Shown here piece by piece: positions 34,837 through 42,706 of a DNA stretch of 48,365 bases. The position numbers were made by a program, and so were the translations under genes. The stretch is from Lachnospiraceae bacterium (GTDB lineage Bacteria; Bacillota; Clostridia; Lachnospirales; Lachnospiraceae), in the NCBI GenBank assembly GCA_028724245.1, contig JAQYDI010000107.1, positions 1-48,365 on the forward strand, given 5' to 3'. Position 1 is the first letter of the stretch; each line of letters begins with the position of its first letter. The notes below the pieces were generated by a model. The model was not told the DNA's origin, did not search any database, and saw only the letters and a program-made list of their open reading frames with translations.

Positions 34837-35609
34837 ATTTTCATGTGCTTACTTTATTTCCGGATATGGTCAGACAGGGGCTGGAAACGAGTATTACCGG
34901 CCGGGCCATCGACAAAGGCCTGTTCGGTCTTGATGTAGTCAATATCCGGGATTATACAAAAGACAAACATCTTCATGTGGATGATTCGCCTTACGGGGGC
35001 GGTGCAGGTATGGTGATGCAGGCGGAACCCATTTATCTGGCCTATGAAGCGATAAAAGAGCGCATTCCGGGCAGACATCGGGTGATTTACGTGACGCCTC
35101 AGGGGGATGTGTTTAACCAGAGGCATGCAGGAGAACTGGCACAGGAAGAAGACCTTGTATTTCTCTGCGGTCACTATGAAGGGGTAGATGAACGGGTTCT
35201 GGATATGATCGTGACAGACCGTTTCTCCATCGGTGATTATGTACTGACCGGCGGGGAACTTCCTGCCATGGTTATGATTGACTGTATTTCACGTCTGGTT
35301 CCGGGGGTACTTCATAACGATGATTCTTCGGTGTATGAGTCGTTTCATGAAAATCTGCTGGAATATCCCCAGTATACGCGTCCGGAAGAGTTTATGGGGC
35401 GCAGAGTGCCGGAGGTGCTTCTGTCCGGTCATCATGCCAATATTGAAAAATGGCGCAGAGAGCAGTCTCTGCTTCGAACTGCCGGTGTGCGCCCTGAACT
35501 TCTGAGAGGCGCCTGTCTGACAAAAAAAGACAGAATTTTCCTGAAAGAGCATGGATTCGATATGGCAGAACTTGAAAAAAGTGATGCGGATAAGCAAAAA
35601 AATGATTGA
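34833..35609 (+). CDS. trmD: tRNA (guanine-37-N1)-methyltransferase TrmD
   Basis: TrmD methylates G37 of tRNAs to prevent frameshifting. The 258-residue SPOUT protein begins [13 protein letters not shown] and contains [26 protein letters not shown] and the SAM-binding knot [13 protein letters not shown]. The start overlaps the rimM stop (ATGA); the frame open back to 34764 is inside rimM. The tail beyond residue 235 is hydrophilic and variable. Confidence 0.98.
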   Translation: MNFHVLTLFPDMVRQGLETSITGRAIDKGLFGLDVVNIRDYTKDKHLHVDDSPYGGGAGMVMQAEPIYLAYEAIKERIPGRHRVIYVTPQGDVFNQRHAGELAQEEDLVFLCGHYEGVDERVLDMIVTDRFSIGDYVLTGGELPAMVMIDCISRLVPGVLHNDDSSVYESFHENLLEYPQYTRPEEFMGRRVPEVLLSGHHANIEKWRREQSLLRTAGVRPELLRGACLTKKDRIFLKEHGFDMAELEKSDADKQKND

Positions 35610-35634
35610 CGAACCGGCAAATCCATGTTATATT
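35606..35634 (+). promoter_or_regulatory. Sigma-A promoter of rplS
   Basis: TTGACG (35606-35611), 17-bp spacer, TATATT (35629-35634), overlapping the trmD stop. It allows rplS to be transcribed separately from the upstream operon. Confidence 0.75.
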
Positions 35635-35639
35635 AACTA

Positions 35640-35707
35640 GCGTTGTGTATTAAAAGATGGTCCTCTGTCACCATGTGGTGTTAAGAACGTCGAATGAATT
35701 AGGAGGT
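35640..35707 (+). ncRNA. Putative L19 (rplS) mRNA leader
   Basis: The leader of about 75 nt between promoter and AGGAGG contains a hairpin ATGGT / ACCAT (around 35657-35676) and further GTGGTGTTAAGA sequence. Its position matches the autoregulatory L19 leader known in Firmicutes, to which L19 protein binds. Called from position and structure; not checked against a covariance model. Confidence 0.5.
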
Positions 35708-35714
35708 TATACAC

Positions 35715-36059
35715 ATGAGCGAAATCATTAAGAAGATTGAAGCAGGCGAAATGAAAGCAGAAGTTCCTGCATTCAACGTAGGTGACACCGTAAAAGTTTA
35801 TGGTAAGATCAAAGAAGGTAACAGAGAAAGAATTCAGGTATTCGAAGGTACTGTTATCAAGAAACAGAACGGCAGCAACCGTGTGACTTTCACAGTAAGA
35901 AAGACATCCAATGGTATCGGTGTTGAAAAGACATGGCCTTTACATTCTCCTCTGGTAGAGAAAATCGAAGTTGTTCGTAAGGGTAAAGTCAGAAGAGCAA
36001 AACTGTTCTACTTAAGAGACAGAGTAGGTAAAGCTGCTAAGGTTAAGGAAAAGAAATAA
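35715..36059 (+). CDS. rplS: 50S ribosomal protein L19
   Basis: 114-residue L19 with [43 protein letters not shown] and [20 protein letters not shown], all family signatures. AGGAGG lies nine bases upstream. Codon use is that of a highly expressed gene. A promoter and terminator enclose it. Confidence 0.99.
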   Translation: MSEIIKKIEAGEMKAEVPAFNVGDTVKVYGKIKEGNRERIQVFEGTVIKKQNGSNRVTFTVRKTSNGIGVEKTWPLHSPLVEKIEVVRKGKVRRAKLFYLRDRVGKAAKVKEKK

Positions 36060-36105
36060 TACGGACACTCATTCCGCTGTGCGGAAGAAGGAAGTGTATG
36101 AAATA

Positions 36106-36132
36106 AGCTTCGGTTATCACCGGGGCTTTTTT
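36106..36132 (+). terminator. Intrinsic terminator of rplS
   Basis: Stem AGCTTCGGT / ACCGGGGCT (two G-U pairs) with TATC loop, followed by six T. Confidence 0.85.
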
Positions 36133-36145
36133 CATATAAATGATT

Positions 36146-36172
36146 ACTGTTCAGAGCCAGCATCGAAAACAC
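36146..36172 (+). repeat. Dispersed repeat, partial copy
   Basis: ACTGTTCAGAGCCAGC followed by ATCGAAAACAC matches, with one mismatch in 27, the reverse complement of 43822-43848. Here only one end of the element is present, between rplS and the signal peptidase gene. Confidence 0.75.
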
Positions 36173-36274
36173 TTTATGAAAAAATAATAAAAATGTTAGA
36201 TTTTACTTATGGCATATTTTCCGCAAACAGGGTAGAATGGTAGCGTATTGAAAACTGGCACGGGAGGATGGAGC

Positions 36275-36841
36275 ATGGCTCTGGGTTTTTATCAGCAGGA
36301 GGATGACTCTGAGGATGCGATCCGGTTTATTACCCGATGGATCGTAGATGTGATAGTAGTGGTTGTACTGGCAATGTTTCTGGTACAGTATATGGGTATG
36401 AATTATAAGGTGATCGGTCATTCCATGGAGCCTGCTTTTGAAGTGGGAGATACGGTTCTGGTGGATCGGATTGCCTATAAGATTGGAAAGCCGCATCGGT
36501 TTGATGTGGTGCTGTTTCAGAATGACAGCAGTGAAGAACAGGTATATATGAAGCGCATTATCGGGCTGCCCGGTGAAAAGATTCAGATACAGAATGGCAA
36601 TGTATATGTGGACGACCAGCTGCTTGACATGGGCGGCGAAGATGAAAAGATCAATCTGCCGGGAATTGCCGATAATCCTGTTATTCTCGGCAGGGACGAG
36701 TATTTTGTGATCGGTGACAATTACGACAGCAGCGAAGACAGCCGTTTTTCAAATATCGGCAATGTTACGCGTTCCAGGATGATCGGCAAAGTATGGTTTC
36801 GTTATTATCCCATGGAAAGAATCGGGTTTACACTGAGGTAG
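36275..36841 (+). CDS. lepB: Type I signal peptidase (first of two)
   Basis: A 188-residue single-span membrane protease that cleaves signal peptides outside the membrane. One transmembrane segment (WIVDVIVVVVLAMFLVQYM) precedes the catalytic Ser50 in GHSMEP; the general-base Lys93 is in YMKRIIGLPGE; GDNYDSSEDSRF is the family box E region. ATG 36275 follows GGGAGGA by six bases; TTG 36248 is less likely. It and a second signal peptidase flank rbgA. Confidence 0.93.
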   Translation: MALGFYQQEDDSEDAIRFITRWIVDVIVVVVLAMFLVQYMGMNYKVIGHSMEPAFEVGDTVLVDRIAYKIGKPHRFDVVLFQNDSSEEQVYMKRIIGLPGEKIQIQNGNVYVDDQLLDMGGEDEKINLPGIADNPVILGRDEYFVIGDNYDSSEDSRFSNIGNVTRSRMIGKVWFRYYPMERIGFTLR

Positions 36842-36907
36842 TCCGGTGCCGTGTGGTATGGAGCAGCAGCTCTGTGCAGGATATATTTATGGAAGTGAGG
36901 AAAAAAG

Positions 36908-37780
36908 ATGCAGCAGTTTCAATGGTATCCCGGTCATATGACCAAAGCCAAAAGAGCAATGCAGGAAGATATTAAGCTGGTGGACATGGTGATCGAACTG
37001 GTGGATGCCCGGGTGCCTCAGGCAAGCCGGAATCCTGATATCGATACTTTGAGCCGTGGGAAAGCACGTGTGATCGTGCTGAACAAGTCTGATCTGGCAG
37101 ATGAGAGCAGAAACAGAGAGTGGGCGGCTTTTTATCAGGAGCAGGGCTGTTATGTGGTGATGTTGGACTCCAGAGTCCGCGGATCTGTCAAGAAAGTACA
37201 GGATATTATTGCCCAGGCAGGGAAAGCAAAGATGGAAAGGGACCGCAGAAGAGGAATTCTGAACCGCCCCATCCGGGCTATGGTGGCCGGTATTCCCAAT
37301 GTGGGGAAGTCTACATTTATCAATACCATGGCGGGGAAAGCCTCTGCCAAAACCGGCAATAAGCCCGGTGTCACCAGAGGCAACCAGTGGATTAAACTGA
37401 ATAAAAATGTGGAGCTTCTGGACACCCCCGGTATTCTGTGGCCCAAATTTGAAGATCAGACAGTGGGTCTTCATCTTGCGTGGATCGGCTCCATACGTGA
37501 TGATATCATGAATACGACAGAGCTGGCCTGCGAGCTGATTTTATTTATGAAAAACAATTATCCCGGTGTTCTGGAAGAGCGTTATCAGCTGGAAGAAAGC
37601 AATTGTCAGGATATCAGAGAAGCCTCGGAGGTTCTGGAGCGGATTGCCGAATTCAGGCACTGTCTGGCAAAGGGTGGAACATATGATCTGGATAAGGCTG
37701 CAGCGCTGGTGATGGATGATTTCCGCAGCGGCCGTCTGGGAAGAATTACTCTGGAATTTCCTGAGATTGAACAGAAATAG
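36908..37780 (+). CDS. rbgA: Ribosome biogenesis GTPase RbgA (YlqF)
   Basis: RbgA is a circularly permuted GTPase required for late 50S assembly. The 290-residue protein begins QQFQWYPGHMTKAKRAM and has the permuted motif order: NKSD (LNKSDLADE) first, then P-loop GIPNVGKST and DTPGILWPKF. The C-terminal helical domain (about 185-285) is normal. AGTGAGGAAAAAAG supports the start. Confidence 0.97.
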   Translation: MQQFQWYPGHMTKAKRAMQEDIKLVDMVIELVDARVPQASRNPDIDTLSRGKARVIVLNKSDLADESRNREWAAFYQEQGCYVVMLDSRVRGSVKKVQDIIAQAGKAKMERDRRRGILNRPIRAMVAGIPNVGKSTFINTMAGKASAKTGNKPGVTRGNQWIKLNKNVELLDTPGILWPKFEDQTVGLHLAWIGSIRDDIMNTTELACELILFMKNNYPGVLEERYQLEESNCQDIREASEVLERIAEFRHCLAKGGTYDLDKAAALVMDDFRSGRLGRITLEFPEIEQK

Positions 37781-37791
37781 GAGATGATGCT

Positions 37792-38322
37792 ATGAGTAAA
37801 GAAAGCGTGAAAGAGTGGATAATCTATATTCTCGCTGTGATTATTATATCGTTCTGTATCGTAACCTTTGTGGGGCAGCGTACGGTGGTGGACGGTCATT
37901 CCATGAATGATACCCTGCAGGATAAGGATAATCTGATAGTTGATAAATTGAGCTATCGTTTTACGGATATTGATCGCTTTGATATTGTTGTTTTCAAATA
38001 TCACGAAGATCCGAAGACATATTTTATAAAGAGAGTCATTGGCCTTCCGGGCGAGACAGTGCAGATTATCGGGGATGATATTTATATTGACGGCGAGATT
38101 CTGGAAGAAGATTACGGGAAAGAACCCATGGAATCGCCGGGGCGCGCTTCGGAGCCGATTACACTGGGAGAGGACGAGTATTTTGTGCTGGGAGATAACC
38201 GCAATGACAGCCGGGACAGCAGGGATCCATCGGTGGGCGACGTGGAAAGGGATGCCATTATTGGCAGAGCACTGTTCAGGATCACGCCGTTTAATAAAGC
38301 AGGTCTGCTTCTGGACAGATAG
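37792..38322 (+). CDS. lepB: Type I signal peptidase (second of two)
   Basis: 176 residues, twelve bases after rbgA. One N-terminal transmembrane segment (IIYILAVIIISFCIVTFVG), catalytic Ser37 in DGHSMNDTL and Lys80 in YFIKRVIGLPGE; GDNRNDSRDSRDPSVG is box E. It differs enough from the first copy (about half identical by eye in shared blocks) to be an old duplication rather than a recent one. Different substrate preference is possible. Confidence 0.93.
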   Translation: MSKESVKEWIIYILAVIIISFCIVTFVGQRTVVDGHSMNDTLQDKDNLIVDKLSYRFTDIDRFDIVVFKYHEDPKTYFIKRVIGLPGETVQIIGDDIYIDGEILEEDYGKEPMESPGRASEPITLGEDEYFVLGDNRNDSRDSRDPSVGDVERDAIIGRALFRITPFNKAGLLLDR

Positions 38323-38331
38323 GAGGCCTGT

Positions 38332-39114
38332 ATGGAATCTTTAAAAATAATGAAAGAGCGCATTCAGGCGCTTCCCATGGAACAGTGGGAGCAGGAGCTG
38401 CCTGCTCTGGAGAAAGACAGCAGGCAGGGTGTGATTCGTTTTGCGGCTTCCTGCCGGAAAAAGCTGGCAGCTTTGCATGATGAACAGGACAGAGTCCGCC
38501 GGATGCAGTCTTTTGAAGCAGAGCTGGCGCAGGGGTGTATGTTTGCCGGTATTGATGAAGCAGGGAGAGGCCCTCTGGCGGGGCCTGTGGTGGCTGCTGC
38601 CGTGATTATGCCGCCGGACTGTCCCCTGCTGTATGTGAATGATTCCAAAAAGCTGAGTGCGGCAAAACGAGAAGAGCTTTTTGATCAGATTATGGATGTG
38701 GCTGTCAGTGTGGGGGTGGGAATGGCTTCTCCCGGACGGATTGATGAGATCAATATTCTGCAGGCCACTTATGAGGCCATGCGTGAGGCGGTAAGCGGAC
38801 TGGAACCGTATCCTGATATGCTTGTCAATGATGCGGTTGTGATTCCGGGGCTTGCGCTTCCTCAGAAATCTGTGATCAAAGGTGATGCGAAATGCTACAG
38901 TATTGCTGCGGCGAGCATCATTGCGAAGGTTACCAGAGATCGGATTATGGAGCAGTACGACAGTCTTTATCCGGAGTACGGCTTTGCAGGTCATAAAGGA
39001 TACGGCAGTGCGGCTCACATTGAAGCATTGAAATCATATGGACCGTGTCCCATACACAGGCGCAGTTTTATTGGACATTTTGTGACAGGCGATATTATAC
39101 AGGAGGATGGATGA
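38332..39114 (+). CDS. rnhB: Ribonuclease HII
   Basis: RNase HII removes ribonucleotides from DNA. The 260-residue protein has an N-terminal helical region of about 65 residues, as in Bacillus RnhB, then FAGIDEAGRGPLAGPVVAAA (acidic residues Asp75, Glu76), NDSKKLSAAKRE, the third acidic site in MLVNDAV, and GHKGYGSAAHIEAL. AGGAGG lies nine bases before the ATG. Its stop overlaps the next start. Confidence 0.97.
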   Translation: MESLKIMKERIQALPMEQWEQELPALEKDSRQGVIRFAASCRKKLAALHDEQDRVRRMQSFEAELAQGCMFAGIDEAGRGPLAGPVVAAAVIMPPDCPLLYVNDSKKLSAAKREELFDQIMDVAVSVGVGMASPGRIDEINILQATYEAMREAVSGLEPYPDMLVNDAVVIPGLALPQKSVIKGDAKCYSIAAASIIAKVTRDRIMEQYDSLYPEYGFAGHKGYGSAAHIEALKSYGPCPIHRRSFIGHFVTGDIIQEDG

Positions 39115-39470
39115 CCGCGGGAAACAGGCGTCAGACGGGTACATGTTATGAACAGCAGGCGGCTGCCTGGCTGGAAGAACAGGGATATAAAATTCTGGAA
39201 CACAATTATTACTGCCATCTGGGCGAAATCGATCTGATTGCAGAAGAAGGCGGTTATCTTGTGTTTCTGGAGGTAAAATACCGCCGGACAGCGGCTTCGG
39301 GCAGCGCGGCGGAATCCGTAAACCGGGCGAAACAAAGGAGAATCTATCGGTGTGCTCAGGTATATATGAAGCATCATGAGATATCCTTTTATCACCCGGT
39401 TCGTTTTGATGTTCTGGCAATCGACGGCAGAGAAGTTTCACTGATTAAAAATGCTTTTGGAGGTATGTGA
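39111..39470 (+). CDS. yraN: YraN family (UPF0102) endonuclease-like protein
   Basis: A 119-residue protein with the restriction-endonuclease-like pattern GEIDLIAEEGGYLVFLEVKYR (D...ExK). The cellular role of the family is not settled. The start overlaps the rnhB stop (ATGA) with AGGAGG just upstream, and the stop overlaps the start of pgeF, so rnhB, yraN and pgeF are coupled. rnhB-yraN adjacency is widespread in bacteria. Confidence 0.92.
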   Translation: MTAGNRRQTGTCYEQQAAAWLEEQGYKILEHNYYCHLGEIDLIAEEGGYLVFLEVKYRRTAASGSAAESVNRAKQRRIYRCAQVYMKHHEISFYHPVRFDVLAIDGREVSLIKNAFGGM

Positions 39471-40336
39471 TGATTTCTTTTACCAGAAAGAATAAAAAAG
39501 ATACGATTCGTCTGAATCAGGAAGGAGAGGTTCCTTACTTTTATTTTCCGCTTCTGCAGGATACGGGGTTGGTTCATCATGGATTTTCCACCCGTCTGGG
39601 CGGTGTAAGCAGCGGAGAATTTGCTTCCATGAACTTCAATATGACCCGAGGAGATGACCTTTCCAATGTGGAGGAGAATTTCAGAAGGTTCTGCCGTGCG
39701 GTTGGATGCGACTGGGAGAAAGCCATTCTGTCCCATCAGACCCATACGGTTAATGTACAGGCTGTGACCGAGGATATGATCAAACCCGGCAGGACGCTCA
39801 TGGAGAAGAAGCCTTTTACGGATGTGGACGGGCTGATTACGGAAGTTCCTGAGGCGGTTCTTGTTACCTCTTTTGCAGATTGTGTTCCGCTGTATTTTCT
39901 GGATCCGGTCAGACATGTGATCGGGCTGTCTCATTCGGGATGGCGTGGAACGGTAAACCACATGGGAGAAGTCACTGTCAACCGGATGAAGGAAACATAT
40001 GGTTCCCGGCCGGAAGATATTCTGGCATGTATCGGACCAAGTATCTGCCGGGATTGTTACGAGGTCGGACCGGAGGTGGCGGAAGCTTTCCAGACGGCAT
40101 TTTCCGGGAAGGAGGCGGATCAGATTCTTCAGAAAAATGCAGCAGGAAAATATCAGCTGGATCTGTGGAAAGCCAATGAGCAGATTCTTTTGAATGCCGG
40201 TATTTCAGAAGAACATATAGCGGTTACCAATGTGTGTACCTGCTGTAACCCGGAACTGCTGTTTTCTCACCGGTATACAAAGGGAAGACGCGGGAATCTT
40301 TCCGCTTTCCTGAGCCTGTGCGGTCAGGATGAATAA
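39470..40336 (+). CDS. pgeF: Peptidoglycan editing factor PgeF / YfiH-type multicopper-like protein
   Basis: 288 residues of the YfiH/DUF152 family, described as a purine nucleoside phosphorylase and, in E. coli, as a factor preventing mis-incorporation of L-Ser in peptidoglycan. Metal/substrate residues are visible in HQTHTVNV, TSFADCVPLYFLDP and GLSHSGWRGT; CIGPSICRDCYEVG and CTCCNPELLFSHR close the family pattern. GGAGG is six bases before the ATG at 39470. Confidence 0.93.
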   Translation: MISFTRKNKKDTIRLNQEGEVPYFYFPLLQDTGLVHHGFSTRLGGVSSGEFASMNFNMTRGDDLSNVEENFRRFCRAVGCDWEKAILSHQTHTVNVQAVTEDMIKPGRTLMEKKPFTDVDGLITEVPEAVLVTSFADCVPLYFLDPVRHVIGLSHSGWRGTVNHMGEVTVNRMKETYGSRPEDILACIGPSICRDCYEVGPEVAEAFQTAFSGKEADQILQKNAAGKYQLDLWKANEQILLNAGISEEHIAVTNVCTCCNPELLFSHRYTKGRRGNLSAFLSLCGQDE

Positions 40337-40351
40337 TGGAGGCGATAAGGA

Positions 40352-40837
40352 ATGGAAACACTGAAAAAAGGATATTGTTTTGAAGGAGCGGATCAGAGAC
40401 GTCTGATGGTTATCGGAGAGGCGGTCAGTCATGAAAGCGGTCAGACTGTCTATCTGTGTCAGGAATTGACAGCTCCATACCGGTTGACAGTATGGACTGC
40501 CGGTGAGATTGCCGGATGTGAAGACGCGGGTGTGCGGGAATCTTTGTCCGGGACAGACTCTGTCCGAACTGCCGACACTGTACAGTCCGGGATAACACAG
40601 GGGGATCAGGAACAGCTGCAGCAGAATATGATGCTTCGTTTTCTGGAGGCTTCTTCCTGCAGTGAGAAGCTGGAGATTCTTGATATGATGAAAGGAAAAC
40701 TGACTGATTCCATGCTGGAATCCATGGCGATTTCCATGGATTACGAACTGGGAGGCGGCTCGGTGGAAGAAAAGTATTATGCGTTGGAACGTTTTCTGAA
40801 AACAAGAAACCGTTATGAAGGAACACGGCTCCGCTGA
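40352..40837 (+). CDS. Hypothetical protein
   Basis: 161 residues, 15 bases after pgeF, start with GGAGG-like site. The first 50 residues (KKGYCFEGADQRRLMVIGEAVSHESGQTVYLCQELTAPYRL is the relevant block, residues 5-45) look like a small beta domain of the DUF1653 kind; residues about 95-155 are helical (LQQNMMLRFLEASSCSEKLEIL). No catalytic motif, signal peptide or membrane segment. Probably last gene of the rnhB-yraN-pgeF operon. Function unknown. Confidence 0.7.
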   Translation: METLKKGYCFEGADQRRLMVIGEAVSHESGQTVYLCQELTAPYRLTVWTAGEIAGCEDAGVRESLSGTDSVRTADTVQSGITQGDQEQLQQNMMLRFLEASSCSEKLEILDMMKGKLTDSMLESMAISMDYELGGGSVEEKYYALERFLKTRNRYEGTRLR

Positions 40838-40999
40838 TTTCAGAATGATTTGTTGGACACATTATGAAAAATGTAAGTGAATTTACAGAAAATAGTGCCA
40901 GATTGCATAAGGAGCCGGAAAAACAGTTTGGCGATATTTGATGATTGACCGGACAAAAAGTCTGAAAACTATGCAATTCCCTGAAAATAGTATTGAATA

Positions 41000-41028
41000 T
41001 TGACTTTAAAAAGCAGAATATATATAAT
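41000..41028 (+). promoter_or_regulatory. Near-consensus promoter of the candidate small RNA
   Basis: TTGACT (41000-41005), 17-bp spacer, TATAAT (41023-41028). No start codon with a ribosome site follows before the terminator at 41148. Confidence 0.8.
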
Positions 41029-41034
41029 ATGCGT

Positions 41035-41204
41035 GTAAGGACGACAGGATGGTGCGTGATGTTCCTGCCGGACCTTATGTTTTCCTGTTTCAGATGTATG
41101 CAGCATCTGCAGGAAATCCTCCTTTGTATTTCTTAAATCTCCTTTGAAGACTGTAGTTTATCCGGTTAGATGCAGATGACCGGATAAACTGCAGTCTTTC
41201 TTTA
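41035..41204 (+). ncRNA. Candidate orphan small RNA with three hairpins and anti-Shine-Dalgarno linker
   Basis: From the predicted start near 41035 to the T-run the transcript would be about 170 nt. Hairpin 1 (41037-41076): AAGG/CCTT, CG/CG and CAGGA/TCCTG around a 13-base loop. Hairpin 2 (41081-41116): TTTCCTG pairs with CAGGAAA and CAGATG with CATCTG, loop TATGCAG. A CU-rich unpaired linker (41117-41147) contains TCCTCCTT (41117-41124) and TCTCCTTTG (41138-41146), both complementary to Shine-Dalgarno sequences. Hairpin 3 is the terminator. No gene is encoded on either strand here. This design is like trans-acting Gram-positive sRNAs with C-rich linkers; family not identified. Confidence 0.7.
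41148..41204 (+). terminator. Terminator of the candidate small RNA
   Basis: Nineteen-base stem AGACTGTAGTTTATCCGGT / ACCGGATAAACTGCAGTCT with one G-U pair and a 12-base loop, followed by TTCTTTAT. No T-run follows on the minus strand, so it serves plus-strand transcripts. Confidence 0.85.
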
Positions 41205-41229
41205 TATAGAAATAATGACAAATTCCGTA

Positions 41230-42597
41230 TTACAGGAAATCCTGTTCCTGTGATATTTTCTGATGGACATTCTGCTGCCACAGGCTGTTTCTGCAGTAAA
41301 GAGAGAACATATTCAGGCTGCACATGAGAACCTGACTGGCCAGAAGTGATATAAAGTAACAGTTCATGCCGAAAAGAGGAACAAGAAATACGGTGACGGC
41401 AAGCCGCAGGACAAGTCCGGCGAGCTGGTTTCTGAATGTGAGAGATGTCATGCCTATTCCATGCAGGATACTGGTGAGAATATTGTTCAGATACAGAAAA
41501 GGACAGAGCCATGACAGGGAACGGATGTAGCTGCCTGCCAGTGTTCCCGGATAAAAAAGACTGCCTATGTTTTCTCCGAACAGAAAAAACAGGGCGGTAA
41601 ATACACACCCGATGAAAAAAGCAGCACTCAGGGACAGCCGGGAGGCCTTTCTGACATAGGAAATTCTGTGTTCTGAGGAAGCTCTGGCAATATCGGGAAG
41701 CAGCATCAAAGAAAAGGGTCCCGTCAGTGCTGTGGGAAACAGAATAAAACTCAGAGCCATACCGGTCAGGGTACCATACATGGAAAGTGCTGTATTTTCA
41801 GGTATACCATAGAGAATCAGCCGGCTGGGAATCATGACGGATTCCACGCTCTGCAGAAGATTCATGATCAGCCGGTTGGCGGTGAGCGGACAGGTCATGG
41901 ATGAAATTTCATAAAAACTTTTTTTCAGAATTCTGCCTGAAACGGTCTGCTGAGGAAAAATGCGATACATTTTTCTGCAGTCTGTCCGACAGCAGTATGC
42001 GGTAAAAAGGGCAGAGGTCAGTTCTCCGGCAACCAGTGCCCAGACTACCTGAATAACCGTGAAATCCGGAACCGATCGGATCAGAAACCACACAAACAGG
42101 ATACGGACACCTTGTTCCGTCAGGTTGGCCCACGCCGGGACCGCTGTTTTTTTCTGTCCGTAATACCAGCCGGTTATGCAGTTATGTATGGCACTCAGCG
42201 GAAGCGCCGGTACCATGCAGGGCAGAAGGCGGCTGCATCGTTCATTCAGCAGAAAATATGCTGCGATAGAATGATGAAACAGCAGAATAACCGCTGCGCA
42301 CAGCAGGGAAAGCGTACATGACATGATAAGAGAAAGCTGCAGAATGCATTTTGCTTTTTCGGGATCGTGTTCCTGATATTCGGCAGTGAATCTGGAAACT
42401 GCTGTCTGGAAAGGTCCTCCGCAGACGGCCATGCAGATGGAGAATACGGGAAAAACCAGCTGATAGATTCCAAGTTCCTCTGCTCCGATGAGATTTCCGA
42501 GCCAGACTTTATAAAAAAAACCCAGAAAACGGGTAATAATACCGGCTGCACCAAGATACAGGGTACCGGTGATAACGGAAGGAAGTTTTCGGGACAT
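41230..42597 (-). CDS. SpoVB-like polysaccharide/lipid flippase (MVF/MATE superfamily)
   Basis: A 455-residue integral membrane protein with about 12-14 hydrophobic segments. The N-terminus GTLYLGAAGIITRFLGFFYK and IGAEELGIYQLVFPVFSICM is characteristic of the SpoVB/YtgP branch of lipid II and polysaccharide flippases. In Bacillus SpoVB is needed for spore cortex; vegetative paralogues exist. Given spoIVA nearby either role is possible. It is transcribed alone on the minus strand, divergent from mnmA and converging on the small RNA. Confidence 0.88.
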   Translation of the reverse strand: MSRKLPSVITGTLYLGAAGIITRFLGFFYKVWLGNLIGAEELGIYQLVFPVFSICMAVCGGPFQTAVSRFTAEYQEHDPEKAKCILQLSLIMSCTLSLLCAAVILLFHHSIAAYFLLNERCSRLLPCMVPALPLSAIHNCITGWYYGQKKTAVPAWANLTEQGVRILFVWFLIRSVPDFTVIQVVWALVAGELTSALFTAYCCRTDCRKMYRIFPQQTVSGRILKKSFYEISSMTCPLTANRLIMNLLQSVESVMIPSRLILYGIPENTALSMYGTLTGMALSFILFPTALTGPFSLMLLPDIARASSEHRISYVRKASRLSLSAAFFIGCVFTALFFLFGENIGSLFYPGTLAGSYIRSLSWLCPFLYLNNILTSILHGIGMTSLTFRNQLAGLVLRLAVTVFLVPLFGMNCYFISLLASQVLMCSLNMFSLYCRNSLWQQNVHQKISQEQDFL

Positions 42598-42654
42598 AGG
42601 CAGCTCCGGTGTAACATTACAGAATATCTTATGGGAAAAGAGAACGGGATATTC

Positions 42655-42683
42655 TTGCTATTTTCAGGATCTTCCTGTACAAT
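42655..42683 (+). promoter_or_regulatory. Sigma-A promoter of mnmA
   Basis: TTGCTA (42655-42660), 17-bp spacer, TACAAT (42678-42683), about 15 bases before the ribosome site. Confidence 0.65.
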
Positions 42684-42706
42684 GAAGCAATTGGAGGTGT
42701 TTGATT

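Noticed and set aside
41090-41608. A 172-residue minus-strand frame overlapping the small RNA
   Set aside because: Most of it lies in another frame of the SpoVB-like gene; no family similarity or suitable start.
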